Positions 56,142 through 63,973 of a DNA stretch of 64,000 nucleotides are shown in pieces. The notes under the pieces were generated by a model. It had not been told where the DNA came from and ran no database searches. It saw only the letters and a program-made list of their open reading frames with translations. Positions within the stretch are counted from its first letter, which is position 1, and the number at the start of each line of letters is the position of its first letter. Made by a program: the position numbers and the translations under genes. The stretch comes from Bacteroidia bacterium. Its GTDB lineage: Bacteria > Bacteroidota > Bacteroidia > Flavobacteriales_E > Vicingaceae. Location of the stretch: contig JAUIMG010000008.1 in assembly GCA_030433355.1 (NCBI GenBank), forward strand, positions 50,942-114,941, written 5' to 3'.

Positions 56142-56186
56142 ACTTAAGTATTGATTTTCTCTCTACTTTATGTAACAAAAGTTACA
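56142..56186 (-). promoter_or_regulatory. possible divergent use of the YeeE operator for the small barrel gene
   Basis: The operator at 56171-56186 is symmetrical. On the minus strand TACTTAAG (56149-56142) lies 21 bases beyond it; it keeps four of the six fixed positions of TAnnTTTG. The distance is the same as at the other sites, but the box is weak. Confidence 0.35.
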
Positions 56187-56214
56187 CTATAGTTTGTTGG
56201 GAGAAATAATATTG
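56171..56214 (+). promoter_or_regulatory. Crp/Fnr-type operator and promoter for the YeeE/YedE pair
   Basis: TGTAACAAAAGTTACA (56171-56186) has perfect half-sites. TAATATTG (56207-56214), matching TAnnTTTG at all but one position, follows after 20 bases, 12 bases before the ATG. Confidence 0.7.
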
Positions 56215-56226
56215 TAAACCTTAAAA

Positions 56227-56796
56227 ATGAATGAAATTATGAAAATGATAATGGAACCATGGCCATGGTATATTTCAGGTCCCTCAATTGCATTGGTTAT
56301 GTTTTTATTATTAATGATGGGAAAACGCTTTGGAATGTCTTCTAATCTTAGAACACTATGTACCATATGTGGAGCAGGGAAGAGGACTTCCTTTTTTCAA
56401 TACGATTGGAAAGCGCAGAAATGGAATCTCGTAGTTGTTCTGGGTGTGGTCATTGGAGCATTTATAGCAACTAATTTTTTGAGTGATGATTTAACGGTTT
56501 CCATAAATCCTGATGTTACCCAAGAGTTGATAAGTTTAGGGTTTGAAGATGCATCAGAAGCATATTTGCCAGCTAAGTTTTATTCTTTAGCAGCTTTAGG
56601 CAATGTAGCTACTTGGGTTATCTTAATTATTGCCGGTATTTTGGTTGGTTTTGGCACTAGATATGCAGGTGGTTGTACTTCCGGTCATGCTATATCTGGT
56701 TTAAGCGCTTTGCAGCTACCTTCCTTAATTGCTGTTATAGGTTTCTTTATTGGCGGACTTTTAATGGTTCATTTCATTTTTCCAATTTTATTTTAG
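56227..56796 (+). CDS. YeeE/YedE-family sulfur transporter, first part
   Basis: The 189-residue protein has four or five membrane segments and the conserved [14 protein letters not shown] near 145-158, whose Cys150 corresponds to the substrate-passing cysteine of YeeE/TsuA-type thiosulfate transporters. An extra pair Cys45/Cys48 ([13 protein letters not shown]) lies in the N-terminal loop. It is separated from the second part by a TAG and two bases. Two-gene arrangements of this kind are common in bacteria, so this is not a frameshift. The substrate is probably thiosulfate or a sulfane-sulfur species. Confidence 0.88.
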   Translation: MNEIMKMIMEPWPWYISGPSIALVMFLLLMMGKRFGMSSNLRTLCTICGAGKRTSFFQYDWKAQKWNLVVVLGVVIGAFIATNFLSDDLTVSINPDVTQELISLGFEDASEAYLPAKFYSLAALGNVATWVILIIAGILVGFGTRYAGGCTSGHAISGLSALQLPSLIAVIGFFIGGLLMVHFIFPILF

Positions 56797-56798
56797 TT

Positions 56799-57212
56799 AT
56801 GAGAGGATTTTTTCTACTGTTGATAGGTATATTCTTCGGAGTCGTATTAATTAAATCAGAGGCTGCTTCTTGGTTTAGAATTTACGAGATGTTTATGTTT
56901 AAGTCCTTTCATATGTTTGGGATCATAGGTTCTGCCGTTGGTATTGGGATTATTGCAGTTCAGCTCATTAAACGATTGAAGCTAAAGTCTTTTTATGGGG
57001 CAGAAATAACCATAGACAATAAAGAAAAAGGCTTAACTAGATATTTAGTTGGAGGATCTTTATTTGGCTTAGGTTGGGCACTTGCAGGTGCATGCCCGGG
57101 ACCAATGTTTGCTCTTTTTGGAGCAGGTTTTTGGCAAATTCTTATTGTATTGGTGTCAGCCACTTTTGGAACTTATCTCTATGGTGTTTTAAAAGATAAA
57201 TTACCCCATTAA
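56799..57212 (+). CDS. YeeE/YedE-family sulfur transporter, second part (DUF6691-like)
   Basis: The 137-residue protein starts at ATG 56799, two bases after the first part. It has about four membrane segments and the matching half motif [19 protein letters not shown] near 90-108 with Cys99. It pairs with the preceding product to make a complete pseudo-symmetric transporter. A longer frame reaching back to 56673 lies inside the previous gene and is rejected. The 3' end overlaps the convergent gene by 12 bases. Confidence 0.88.
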   Translation: MRGFFLLLIGIFFGVVLIKSEAASWFRIYEMFMFKSFHMFGIIGSAVGIGIIAVQLIKRLKLKSFYGAEITIDNKEKGLTRYLVGGSLFGLGWALAGACPGPMFALFGAGFWQILIVLVSATFGTYLYGVLKDKLPH

Positions 57213-57737
57213 ACCTTCAGCTATTTGATCATTTGCTTTTAAGCCTGTTGCAGATTGAAAAAAGTGATGCAGAATATGAAGTTGCTCTTTTCCAATTCTT
57301 TTGCCATTTACAGAAGCAACATAAATTCCTAGAACAACTAATAAGCAAACAGGAACCCACCACAAAATGTCAGCTGGCTTATCTAAGGACATTCTTGTAA
57401 AACCAACCATGGATAGAATTAGGGCGCTAAATCCTAAAATAGAGTAGCAAAACATAAGCATGGTCCAAACTGAAGGTTTAGGACCGTAGAGGCCTCTAAC
57501 AATAGTCTCATCGCCTTCTTGCTCCATAGTAATTCCTAGCTGTGGCGACCAAAAGTGTTGCATTTTTTTGCTGATTTTGATAATAGCATAACCATAAGCC
57601 ACACTGCCATAGCAAGGATAGTTTTGTTTTTTTAATTCATCTTTTAGTTTCTGTTCGAGACTTTCAATACTTTCTTTGGTGCTTATTAAAAATCTGGGCC
57701 TAACAACAATAACTTTATTTGGGTCTTCTGTTTTCAT
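57201..57737 (-). CDS. uncharacterised membrane protein
   Basis: The 178-residue protein starts at ATG 57737 ([16 protein letters not shown]); an earlier TTG is unlikely. Residues 1-85 are soluble and contain [22 protein letters not shown]; two membrane segments follow near 94-115 and 126-147, with a short C-terminal helix ([15 protein letters not shown]). I do not recognise the family. It sits downstream of the peptide transporter gene on the same strand but beyond a strong terminator. Confidence 0.7.
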   Translation of the reverse strand: MKTEDPNKVIVVRPRFLISTKESIESLEQKLKDELKKQNYPCYGSVAYGYAIIKISKKMQHFWSPQLGITMEQEGDETIVRGLYGPKPSVWTMLMFCYSILGFSALILSMVGFTRMSLDKPADILWWVPVCLLVVLGIYVASVNGKRIGKEQLHILHHFFQSATGLKANDQIAEGLMG

Positions 57738-57760
57738 ATAAGGAAAGCTAATATAAAGCA

Positions 57761-57787
57761 AAAAAAAACCACGCCAAAGCGTGGTTT
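57761..57787 (-). terminator. intrinsic terminator of the peptide transporter gene
   Basis: AAACCACGC (57766-57774) pairs with GCGTGGTTT (57779-57787) around a CAAA loop. On the minus strand the stem runs into eight T residues (57768-57761). It lies 20 bases beyond the transporter stop. Confidence 0.92.
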
Positions 57788-57807
57788 ATAATTTCGTTGG
57801 TAGTGTT

Positions 57808-59316
57808 TTATTCTACACCATGCATTAATTTCTTTAATGGTTTATTGAAAATTGCAATTACTAAAGCGATTCCCAGTAAAACATATCCAATGGTTGAGAA
57901 AATTTCTGTGTACTTGGCCAAACCTTCCTCTAAAGTTAAAGCAACTCCATCATCACCATGTCCTCCAGTCATAGCAGCAATCTTACCACCAATATAGTTG
58001 GCTATTGCAAAACTTAAAAACCAAGCTCCCATTGCAGTTCCTGAAAAACTTTGAGGAGATAATTTAGTTACCATAGATAATCCTATTGGTGAAAGGAATA
58101 ACTCTCCTGTTGTATGGAGCATATATAAGAATACCAAAGTTAAAATAGGAACTTGGAATGCTTCATTTGCAAATGGCAGAGCTACTAAAGTAACGAGGAA
58201 CCCTAAGGCCAATTGAAAAATTCCTAAAGCAAACTTCATCGGTATACTAGGGTTCTTTCCAATTTTAGAAAGCTTTATCCACATTACGGAGAATATAGAA
58301 CCAAAAGTGATAATAAAGAAAGGGTTAAAGAACTGCGTCATGGATGCAGGCATTTCCCAACCAAAAATCATTCTATCTACATTTCTATCTGCAAACAAGG
58401 TCAATGAAGTACCAGCTTGTTCAAAACATGCCCAAAAAGTAATGTTTATTATCATGAAAATAATCAAGGCTATCATTCGATCTCTCCAAATAGCCACTTC
58501 ATTACCAAGCGTTTTATCTTCTTTAATACCCGCCATAATCATAGAAATAGCTATGTAGGCAAATAATCCTAGTAGAATATAATCCATAAGCTCATTCTTC
58601 ATGATTAATATATAGCAAAGAGGAATCAATGCTAAAGAACCAATAGTAATCACTTGAACCATATTAATAGGCCCTAGAACTTTTTTCAGGCCTGCTTCTG
58701 TAAAATTCAAACCTTCTGCAGCAGCATAATTATTTCTACCTGCATAGAATATGGCAAAACCTGCTAACATACCGATACCCGCTAAACCAAATCCATATTT
58801 AAACCCATAGGTTTCTCCCACATAAGCTACTAGGGTTGTTGCTAGCAATGCTCCAATATTAATTCCGATATAGAAAATAGTAAAACCAGAATCTCTTCTT
58901 GGGTCGTTTTCTCTATAAAGTTTTCCAACAATGGTAGATATATTGGCTTTGAAATACCCATTTCCAACAATTAGAGCTCCCATACCAATCAACAACATAT
59001 TTTCGGTACCACCTAAAATTAAAAATTCTCCTATAGCCATCATAACAGCGCCTAATAATACGGCATAACGATACCCAAGAAAACGATCAGCCATTCTTCC
59101 ACCAAGAATAGGTGCCGCATATATTAAGCCTGTATATGCTCCATAGATTAGAGAGGCTTCAGCATCTCCTTTCATTAATGACTTTACTAAATATAAAGTA
59201 AGTAAAGTACGCATCCCATAATAACAGAACCTTTCCCACATTTCTGAGAAGAAGAGGGTCATTAGACCATCTGGGTGGCCTTCTTTTTTAACAATAGTTT
59301 GACTAGTATCGCTCAT
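57808..59316 (-). CDS. proton-dependent oligopeptide transporter (POT/PTR family)
   Basis: The 502-residue protein has about 14 membrane segments and the POT signatures: SEMWERFCYYGMRTLLTLYL near residues 29-48 (ExxERFxYYG), GGRMADRFLGYRYAVLLGA near 72-90, and FTIFYIGINIGALLA near 145. It imports di- and tripeptides with protons. Its promoter-proximal neighbour upstream is a DPP-IV-like peptidase that makes dipeptides, so the two genes form a sensible peptide-use pair, separated by 53 bases. Confidence 0.94.
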   Translation of the reverse strand: MSDTSQTIVKKEGHPDGLMTLFFSEMWERFCYYGMRTLLTLYLVKSLMKGDAEASLIYGAYTGLIYAAPILGGRMADRFLGYRYAVLLGAVMMAIGEFLILGGTENMLLIGMGALIVGNGYFKANISTIVGKLYRENDPRRDSGFTIFYIGINIGALLATTLVAYVGETYGFKYGFGLAGIGMLAGFAIFYAGRNNYAAAEGLNFTEAGLKKVLGPINMVQVITIGSLALIPLCYILIMKNELMDYILLGLFAYIAISMIMAGIKEDKTLGNEVAIWRDRMIALIIFMIINITFWACFEQAGTSLTLFADRNVDRMIFGWEMPASMTQFFNPFFIITFGSIFSVMWIKLSKIGKNPSIPMKFALGIFQLALGFLVTLVALPFANEAFQVPILTLVFLYMLHTTGELFLSPIGLSMVTKLSPQSFSGTAMGAWFLSFAIANYIGGKIAAMTGGHGDDGVALTLEEGLAKYTEIFSTIGYVLLGIALVIAIFNKPLKKLMHGVE

Positions 59317-59369
59317 AGTTTTAGTTTAATTTGCGGTTAAAAATAGTTTATTTTTAATGAAGGTTCTAT

Positions 59370-61562
59370 TTAAAGTTTCTCTAATAAAAAATTAGTCATT
59401 TGCGTATATAAATGGAAACGCGTATTTCCGCCATATATCCCATGGTTCTTATTCGGATAAACAAATAGATCAAATTGCTTATCTGCCTCTACCAATGCTT
59501 CAATCATTTCTGATGTGTTTTGCAGGTGAACATTATCATCTGCCATACCGTGCACTAATAGATAGTTTCCTTTTAGTTTATCTACATGATTGATTGGAGA
59601 ATTATCATCATATCCATTCGCATTTTCTTGTGGTGTTTGCATGTAACGCTCTGTGTAAATAGAATCGTAAAAACGCCAATTGGTTACCGGCGCAACTGCA
59701 ATAGCTGCCTTAAATTCATCAGCTCCTTTTAGCAAACACAAAGAAGACATATATCCACCATAGCTCCAACCTTGAACTCCAATTCTGCTGCCATCCACAT
59801 AATCAAGGCTTGCAAAGTATTTTGCTGCCTCTATTTGATCCATCGTTTCATATTTACCCAACTGCTTATAGGTTATCTTCTTAAAGTCTGCACCTCTAGC
59901 TCCTGTACCTCTATTGTCAACAGAAACTACAATGTACCCTTTTTGCGCCATCAATTGATGCCAGAAGTAATTAGATCCTCCCCATGAATTGGTAACCGTT
60001 TGCGATCCCGGTCCTCCATAAATAGTAAGAAGTACAGGGTACTTTTTATTTGCATCGAAATTGGGTGGTTTAATCATCCAAGCGTTTAGACTTACCTTTT
60101 CACTAGTAGTAAATTGGAAAAACTCTTTTGGACTAATTTGATACTCTTTCAATTTACTATTTAGTTTTTCATTGTCTTTTAATACTCTTATTTCCTTTCC
60201 TTTAGCATCTCTTAAAGTAATGTAAGAAGGAGTATTTGCAGTAGAATGATAATTGATGAAGTAAGCAAAACTTTTACTAAAATCGGCACTATTGGTTCCA
60301 TCTTTTTGACTAAGTCGCTTTTTATTACTTCCATCTAAGCCTATACTGTATACATTTCGATCTAAAGGAGATGTTTCTGCTGATTGATAGAATACCAAAC
60401 CATTTTTATCATCAACACCATATAAATTAGTTACAGGCCAATCACCGCTAGTTATTTGATTTTTAAGTTTTCCATCTATCGTGTGCAGGTACAAATGTCT
60501 AAACCCACTGGACTCACTTTGAATAACAAAATGTTTTTTGTCTTTGGTAAAGTAAACTTCAAATGGCATTTCAATATAGGTATCGCTCTTTTCTGTATGT
60601 ACTACTTTACTGCTTCCTTTTTCTGCATCTACTAAATTGATATGCAGTTCGTTCTGATGTCTATTAGAACTCATCACCGCTAAATAATTAGGATCTTCAC
60701 TCCATTGGATAGAAGTAAGGTATTCGTAATCGACGCCTAAATCAATATCCAAAACTTTCCTTTCATTTAGCTGGTAAATTTGCACACTCACCTTGGCATT
60801 GTCTTCTCCAGCTTTTGGATACTTAAATCTATAATCCGATGGATATAAATTGTCATACATCTTCATGTTCCACTGCTTTACATCACTTTCATCAAATTTG
60901 TAAAATGCAATTTTTTCACCATCAGGAGACCAAGCAAATGCCTGAGAAAGACTTAATTCTTCTTCGTATACCCAATCTGAAGCACCATTGATTATTTTGT
61001 TGTATTCTCCATCTGTAGTGATCTTTATCTCTTTATTACTTTTTAAGTCTTTGTAGTATAAATTGTTATTTTTCACAAAAGCTACCATTTCTCCAGAAGG
61101 GGAGAAATCGGCATACATTTGTTTGTCACCTTCACTCAATTTTTGAATTTCTTTGGTTTTCAAATCAAGTATGTAGTAGTAAGCTTTGGTAGATCTTCTG
61201 TAGATGGACTCTAATTCTGTTGCAATCAAAACTTTTTTCTCATCTGCAGAAAACTCATAGGCATTCATTTTTAAAGTTGTTTCGCCTATTTTTAAATCTT
61301 CTGGATTAATTAAAGTACTAAGCTTTTTTCCACTTTTATAATTGTATTTCACCAAAGCAGAGCCATTTTCTGTTCTTTCTAAAACGGTATAATGCAAACC
61401 ATCATTCATAGACCGGAGGCCTCTAACACTCTCGGCACTAAAGGTGTAATTTTTCCAAATATCTTCTAAGGTAATTGGTTTTTTATCGCTGCTTTCTTGT
61501 GCAATCGTTATTAGGGAACCAAAAAATGTGCTTAGAATAAATAGGGATAAGATTTTTTTCAT
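59370..61562 (-). CDS. S9B-family dipeptidyl peptidase (DPP-IV-like)
   Basis: The 730-residue protein has a signal peptide (about 1-21), an N-terminal propeller with the NGASDWVYEEELSLSQAFAWSPDG segment near residue 195 (the DWVYEEE double-Glu that binds the free N-terminus), and a C-terminal alpha/beta hydrolase. The catalytic triad is visible: GWSYGGY with Ser600, HGMADDNV with Asp675 and KNHGI with His707. It releases dipeptides, preferentially after Pro or Ala, in the periplasm. The transporter gene downstream would take up the products. Confidence 0.95.
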   Translation of the reverse strand: MKKILSLFILSTFFGSLITIAQESSDKKPITLEDIWKNYTFSAESVRGLRSMNDGLHYTVLERTENGSALVKYNYKSGKKLSTLINPEDLKIGETTLKMNAYEFSADEKKVLIATELESIYRRSTKAYYYILDLKTKEIQKLSEGDKQMYADFSPSGEMVAFVKNNNLYYKDLKSNKEIKITTDGEYNKIINGASDWVYEEELSLSQAFAWSPDGEKIAFYKFDESDVKQWNMKMYDNLYPSDYRFKYPKAGEDNAKVSVQIYQLNERKVLDIDLGVDYEYLTSIQWSEDPNYLAVMSSNRHQNELHINLVDAEKGSSKVVHTEKSDTYIEMPFEVYFTKDKKHFVIQSESSGFRHLYLHTIDGKLKNQITSGDWPVTNLYGVDDKNGLVFYQSAETSPLDRNVYSIGLDGSNKKRLSQKDGTNSADFSKSFAYFINYHSTANTPSYITLRDAKGKEIRVLKDNEKLNSKLKEYQISPKEFFQFTTSEKVSLNAWMIKPPNFDANKKYPVLLTIYGGPGSQTVTNSWGGSNYFWHQLMAQKGYIVVSVDNRGTGARGADFKKITYKQLGKYETMDQIEAAKYFASLDYVDGSRIGVQGWSYGGYMSSLCLLKGADEFKAAIAVAPVTNWRFYDSIYTERYMQTPQENANGYDDNSPINHVDKLKGNYLLVHGMADDNVHLQNTSEMIEALVEADKQFDLFVYPNKNHGIYGGNTRFHLYTQMTNFLLEKL

Positions 61563-61602
61563 GTTTAGAATAGATAAATTCGTCTTAAAATTAAAAGAAG
61601 GT

Positions 61603-61635
61603 CGAATTTACGTAAATTAGAAATGAATATTCAAA
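61603..61635 (-). promoter_or_regulatory. possible promoter of the DPP-IV-like gene
   Basis: On the minus strand TTTG (61635-61632) is followed after 21 bases by TAAATTCG (61610-61603), a one-mismatch -7 box, 40 bases before the ATG. Confidence 0.35.
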
Positions 61636-61651
61636 GTAGAATAGGAGCAAA

Positions 61652-63064
61652 GTGAATAGCTACAGTAAAATAAAAGAAAGGGATAAAGATTTTTTTACTC
61701 AATTACTTGGTCAGTCAGCGGTTAAAGTAGATCAAGAGAGTTTAGAAAATTACGACCACGACTATACGGAAGACCTTCATTATTTACCGCAAATAGTCTT
61801 ATTACCAAGCAAATCAGAGCAAATAGCAAGTATTTTAAAATATTGCAATCAGAATAATTTCCCATTAACCGTAAGAGGTGCAGGTACTGGCTTAAGTGGT
61901 GGAGCACTTCCCCTATTTGGAGGTGTGTTGCTCAGTATGGAGAAGATGAATAGGATTTTGGAAATTGATGAAAGAAATTTACAAGCTACTGTTGAGCCGG
62001 GTGTTATTACTCAAGTATTTCAAGAAGCGCTCGCTGAAAGGGGGTTATTTTATCCGCCAGACCCTGCAAGTAAGGGAAGCTGTTTTATTGGTGGCAATCT
62101 AGCTGAGAATAGCGGAGGACCAAAAGCAGTAAAGTATGGGGTGACTAAAGATTATGTGCTCAACTTGGAAATGGTATTGGCAAATGGAGATATCATTTGG
62201 ACAGGAGCTAATGTTTTGAAGAATGCAACCGGATTAAATCTAACCCAATTAATGGTTGGAAGTGAAGGAACCTTAGGAGTTATAACTAAAGCAGTGTTTC
62301 GATTAATTCCACTTCCAAAGCAAGATGTCTTAATGTTAGTGCCTTTTAGAAAGGCAGAAGAAGCCTGTGAGGCAGTTTCGGCAATTTTTCACTTGGGAAT
62401 TACTCCATCTGGTTTAGAATTTATGGAAAAGGATGCCTTAGTTTTTGCCAAAGAATTTGTACATGGAATAGAATTAGAGATTGAGGAAGATATAGAAGCA
62501 CATTTATTGATAGAGTTAGATGGGAATCAAGCAGATATTTTGATGCAAGAAGCGGAAGAGATTTATCAATTGATGGATCAATATGATTGTGGAGAAATTT
62601 TATTGGCCGAATCTCAAGCAGAGAAAGATAGGCTTTGGAAACTAAGAAGAAGCTTGGGAGAAGCAGTAAAAGCAAACTCTATTTATAAAGAAGAAGATAC
62701 GGTAGTTAAGCGTGCAGAGCTACCCCAATTATTGTTGGGGGTGAAAGAGATCGGGAAGGAGTATGGTTTTCAATCGGTCTGTTATGGACATGCAGGAGAC
62801 GGGAATTTGCATGTTAATATACTAAAGGGAGATATGAGTGATGAAGCCTGGAATGGAAATCATTTGAAAGCAGGTATTCGCAAAATATTCATGCTTTGCA
62901 AAGAATTAGGGGGTACTATTTCTGGAGAGCATGGCATTGGCTTAGTGCAAAAAGAATATATGGATGTGGTATTTAGCTCAACAGAGTTGGACCTACAGAA
63001 ATCCATTAAAAAGGTATTTGATCCTAAGGGAATTTTAAATCCGGGAAAGGTTTGGCCAGAATAA
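61652..63064 (+). CDS. FAD-linked oxidase (GlcD/D-lactate dehydrogenase type), GTG start
   Basis: The 470-residue protein has an FAD_binding_4 domain with PLTVRGAGTGLSGGALP near residues 71-87 and GTLGVITKAVFRLIP, then the FAD-oxidase C-terminal domain ending with CYGHAGDGNLHVNI and GTISGEHGIGLVQKEYM and FDPKGILNPGKVWP. It should oxidise a 2-hydroxyacid such as glycolate or D-lactate. Translation begins at GTG 61652 preceded by AGGAG; the ATG at 61623 is followed by a stop in its frame. No GlcE or GlcF partners are beside it. Confidence 0.93.
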   Translation: MNSYSKIKERDKDFFTQLLGQSAVKVDQESLENYDHDYTEDLHYLPQIVLLPSKSEQIASILKYCNQNNFPLTVRGAGTGLSGGALPLFGGVLLSMEKMNRILEIDERNLQATVEPGVITQVFQEALAERGLFYPPDPASKGSCFIGGNLAENSGGPKAVKYGVTKDYVLNLEMVLANGDIIWTGANVLKNATGLNLTQLMVGSEGTLGVITKAVFRLIPLPKQDVLMLVPFRKAEEACEAVSAIFHLGITPSGLEFMEKDALVFAKEFVHGIELEIEEDIEAHLLIELDGNQADILMQEAEEIYQLMDQYDCGEILLAESQAEKDRLWKLRRSLGEAVKANSIYKEEDTVVKRAELPQLLLGVKEIGKEYGFQSVCYGHAGDGNLHVNILKGDMSDEAWNGNHLKAGIRKIFMLCKELGGTISGEHGIGLVQKEYMDVVFSSTELDLQKSIKKVFDPKGILNPGKVWPE

Positions 63065-63080
63065 TATAGTGAAACTTGAG

Positions 63081-63503
63081 CTAATCATAATCGATAATTT
63101 CCTCGATATCCAAATATTCAAATTCTTCACTAATTGGGTTGAGCTTAAATTGTAAGCCAACCAAATCGGCTCCATGATAAGCTCCTGCCTTGGTTTTTTG
63201 AATTCCTTCCATTTTCGACCAGTCTTTTACTAAGATTTTAGCTTTAGCGCAGATGCTGTCGGCAATGGCTTCAATTTGGAGGTATTCCTTTTCATTTTGT
63301 TTTTCGTAGCCCATCAACCAATACTTAAACGAAATCGAATCGGATTGGATTAGATTTATTAGTTCCGTTTTGTATTCTAATTCGCTAGGGTTTAATCGAT
63401 TAAAAGTGGGATTATTATTGTTGCATTCTGGCTTTCCGCAAGCCATCAAAAGAATAAACGGAATTAGCAGAAATAGGTAATTGAATCTAATTTGAATACT
63501 CAT
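63081..63503 (-). CDS. small lipoprotein of unknown function
   Basis: The 140-residue protein starts at ATG 63503. The signal contains FLFLLIPFILLMACGKP, with the lipobox Cys near residue 22. The mature part is hydrophilic and helical (SELEYKTELINLIQ, IEAIADSICAKAKILVKDW) and ends EYLDIEEIIDYD. No family is recognised. A longer frame from a TTG at 63545 would place extra charged residues before the signal and is rejected. It converges on the FAD oxidase gene with a 16-base gap. Confidence 0.7.
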   Translation of the reverse strand: MSIQIRFNYLFLLIPFILLMACGKPECNNNNPTFNRLNPSELEYKTELINLIQSDSISFKYWLMGYEKQNEKEYLQIEAIADSICAKAKILVKDWSKMEGIQKTKAGAYHGADLVGLQFKLNPISEEFEYLDIEEIIDYD

Positions 63504-63628
63504 TTTCTTAAATTGTTTAAGAAAAGTAAAACGTAGAAATACCAATCTATAGTATAAAGCTATTTAGGTGGATTTTAAATTTTTAATGCTTCTAATACAC
63601 AATATGCTAGAAGATTGGACTTAAGCTT

Positions 63629-63729
63629 GACGGTTTGGCTATGGCATGAGTGCCTTAGCCAATTTTGAAATACTAAAGTAGCGAAAGCCGCTGAAAGTAT
63701 AAAACCAACTCGAAGCACGGCAAACCGTC
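63629..63729. repeat. three-way hairpin element closed by a 9-bp stem
   Basis: GACGGTTTG (63629-63637) pairs with CAAACCGTC (63721-63729). Inside, TTGGCTA-T-GGCA (63635-63646) pairs with TGCC-T-TAGCCAA (63651-63662) around a TGAG loop, and AGCG (63680-63683) pairs with CGCT (63689-63692). The first inner stem shares three bases with the outer stem. Confidence 0.6.
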
Positions 63730-63737
63730 TGAACTCA

Positions 63738-63759
63738 TAATTACTGCCAACAGTAATTA
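63738..63759. repeat. 9-bp perfect inverted repeat
   Basis: TAATTACTG (63738-63746), loop CCAA, then CAGTAATTA (63751-63759). Perfect complementarity, no T-run after it. Confidence 0.7.
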
Positions 63760-63781
63760 AGCTAGAAAACCAAACTAACAG

Positions 63782-63836
63782 CGGCCCGTGCCTTCGCTGA
63801 AAGTAGCTTTTCAGCTACTGCAGGCAGGAGCGGCCG
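63782..63836. repeat. GC-rich nested hairpin with alternative inner stems
   Basis: CGGCC (63782-63786) pairs with GGCCG (63832-63836), and GCCT (63790-63793) with AGGC (63822-63825). Inside, either GCTGAAA/TTTCAGC (63796-63802/63809-63815) or AGTAGC/GCTACT (63802-63807/63814-63819) can form, but not both at once. Confidence 0.55.
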
Positions 63837-63948
63837 AGCGGTATAGGCGAAAGCCAACCGAATGTTTATCATAAAAACGCTTGCGCTTGTGCTACAGCTG
63901 TTGTTGTGCTTAGTTTTTTTAAGTGTCGTCCTCTGTATTATTTTCTCC

Positions 63949-63973
63949 GTTCTTTTGCTTAGATCAAAAGAAC
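63949..63973. repeat. GTTCTTTTG / CAAAAGAAC palindrome
   Basis: GTTCTTTTG (63949-63957) and CAAAAGAAC (63965-63973) are perfect 9-bp arms with a seven-base loop CTTAGAT. The word resembles dispersed palindromes that I associate with intergenic regions of Bacteroidota genomes, though this cannot be verified from one window. Confidence 0.6.

Noticed and set aside
56673..56798. Longer frame for the second YeeE/YedE gene
   Set aside because: These codons lie out of frame inside the first YeeE/YedE gene; the ATG at 56799 gives the normal family N-terminus.
56227..57212. Frameshift in a single YeeE/YedE gene
   Set aside because: Both halves have intact ends and starts, and the two-gene arrangement is normal for this family.
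59338..59358. AT-only inverted repeat TTAAAAATA/TATTTTTAA after the DPP-IV-like gene
   Set aside because: No G-C pairs and no following T-run; expected by chance in this AT-rich DNA.
63629..63836. Integron attC site
   Set aside because: Palindromic, and one edge reads TAACAGC, but the paired core sites RYYYAAC and GTTRRRY are not both present at suitable ends, and no cassette genes or integrase are seen.
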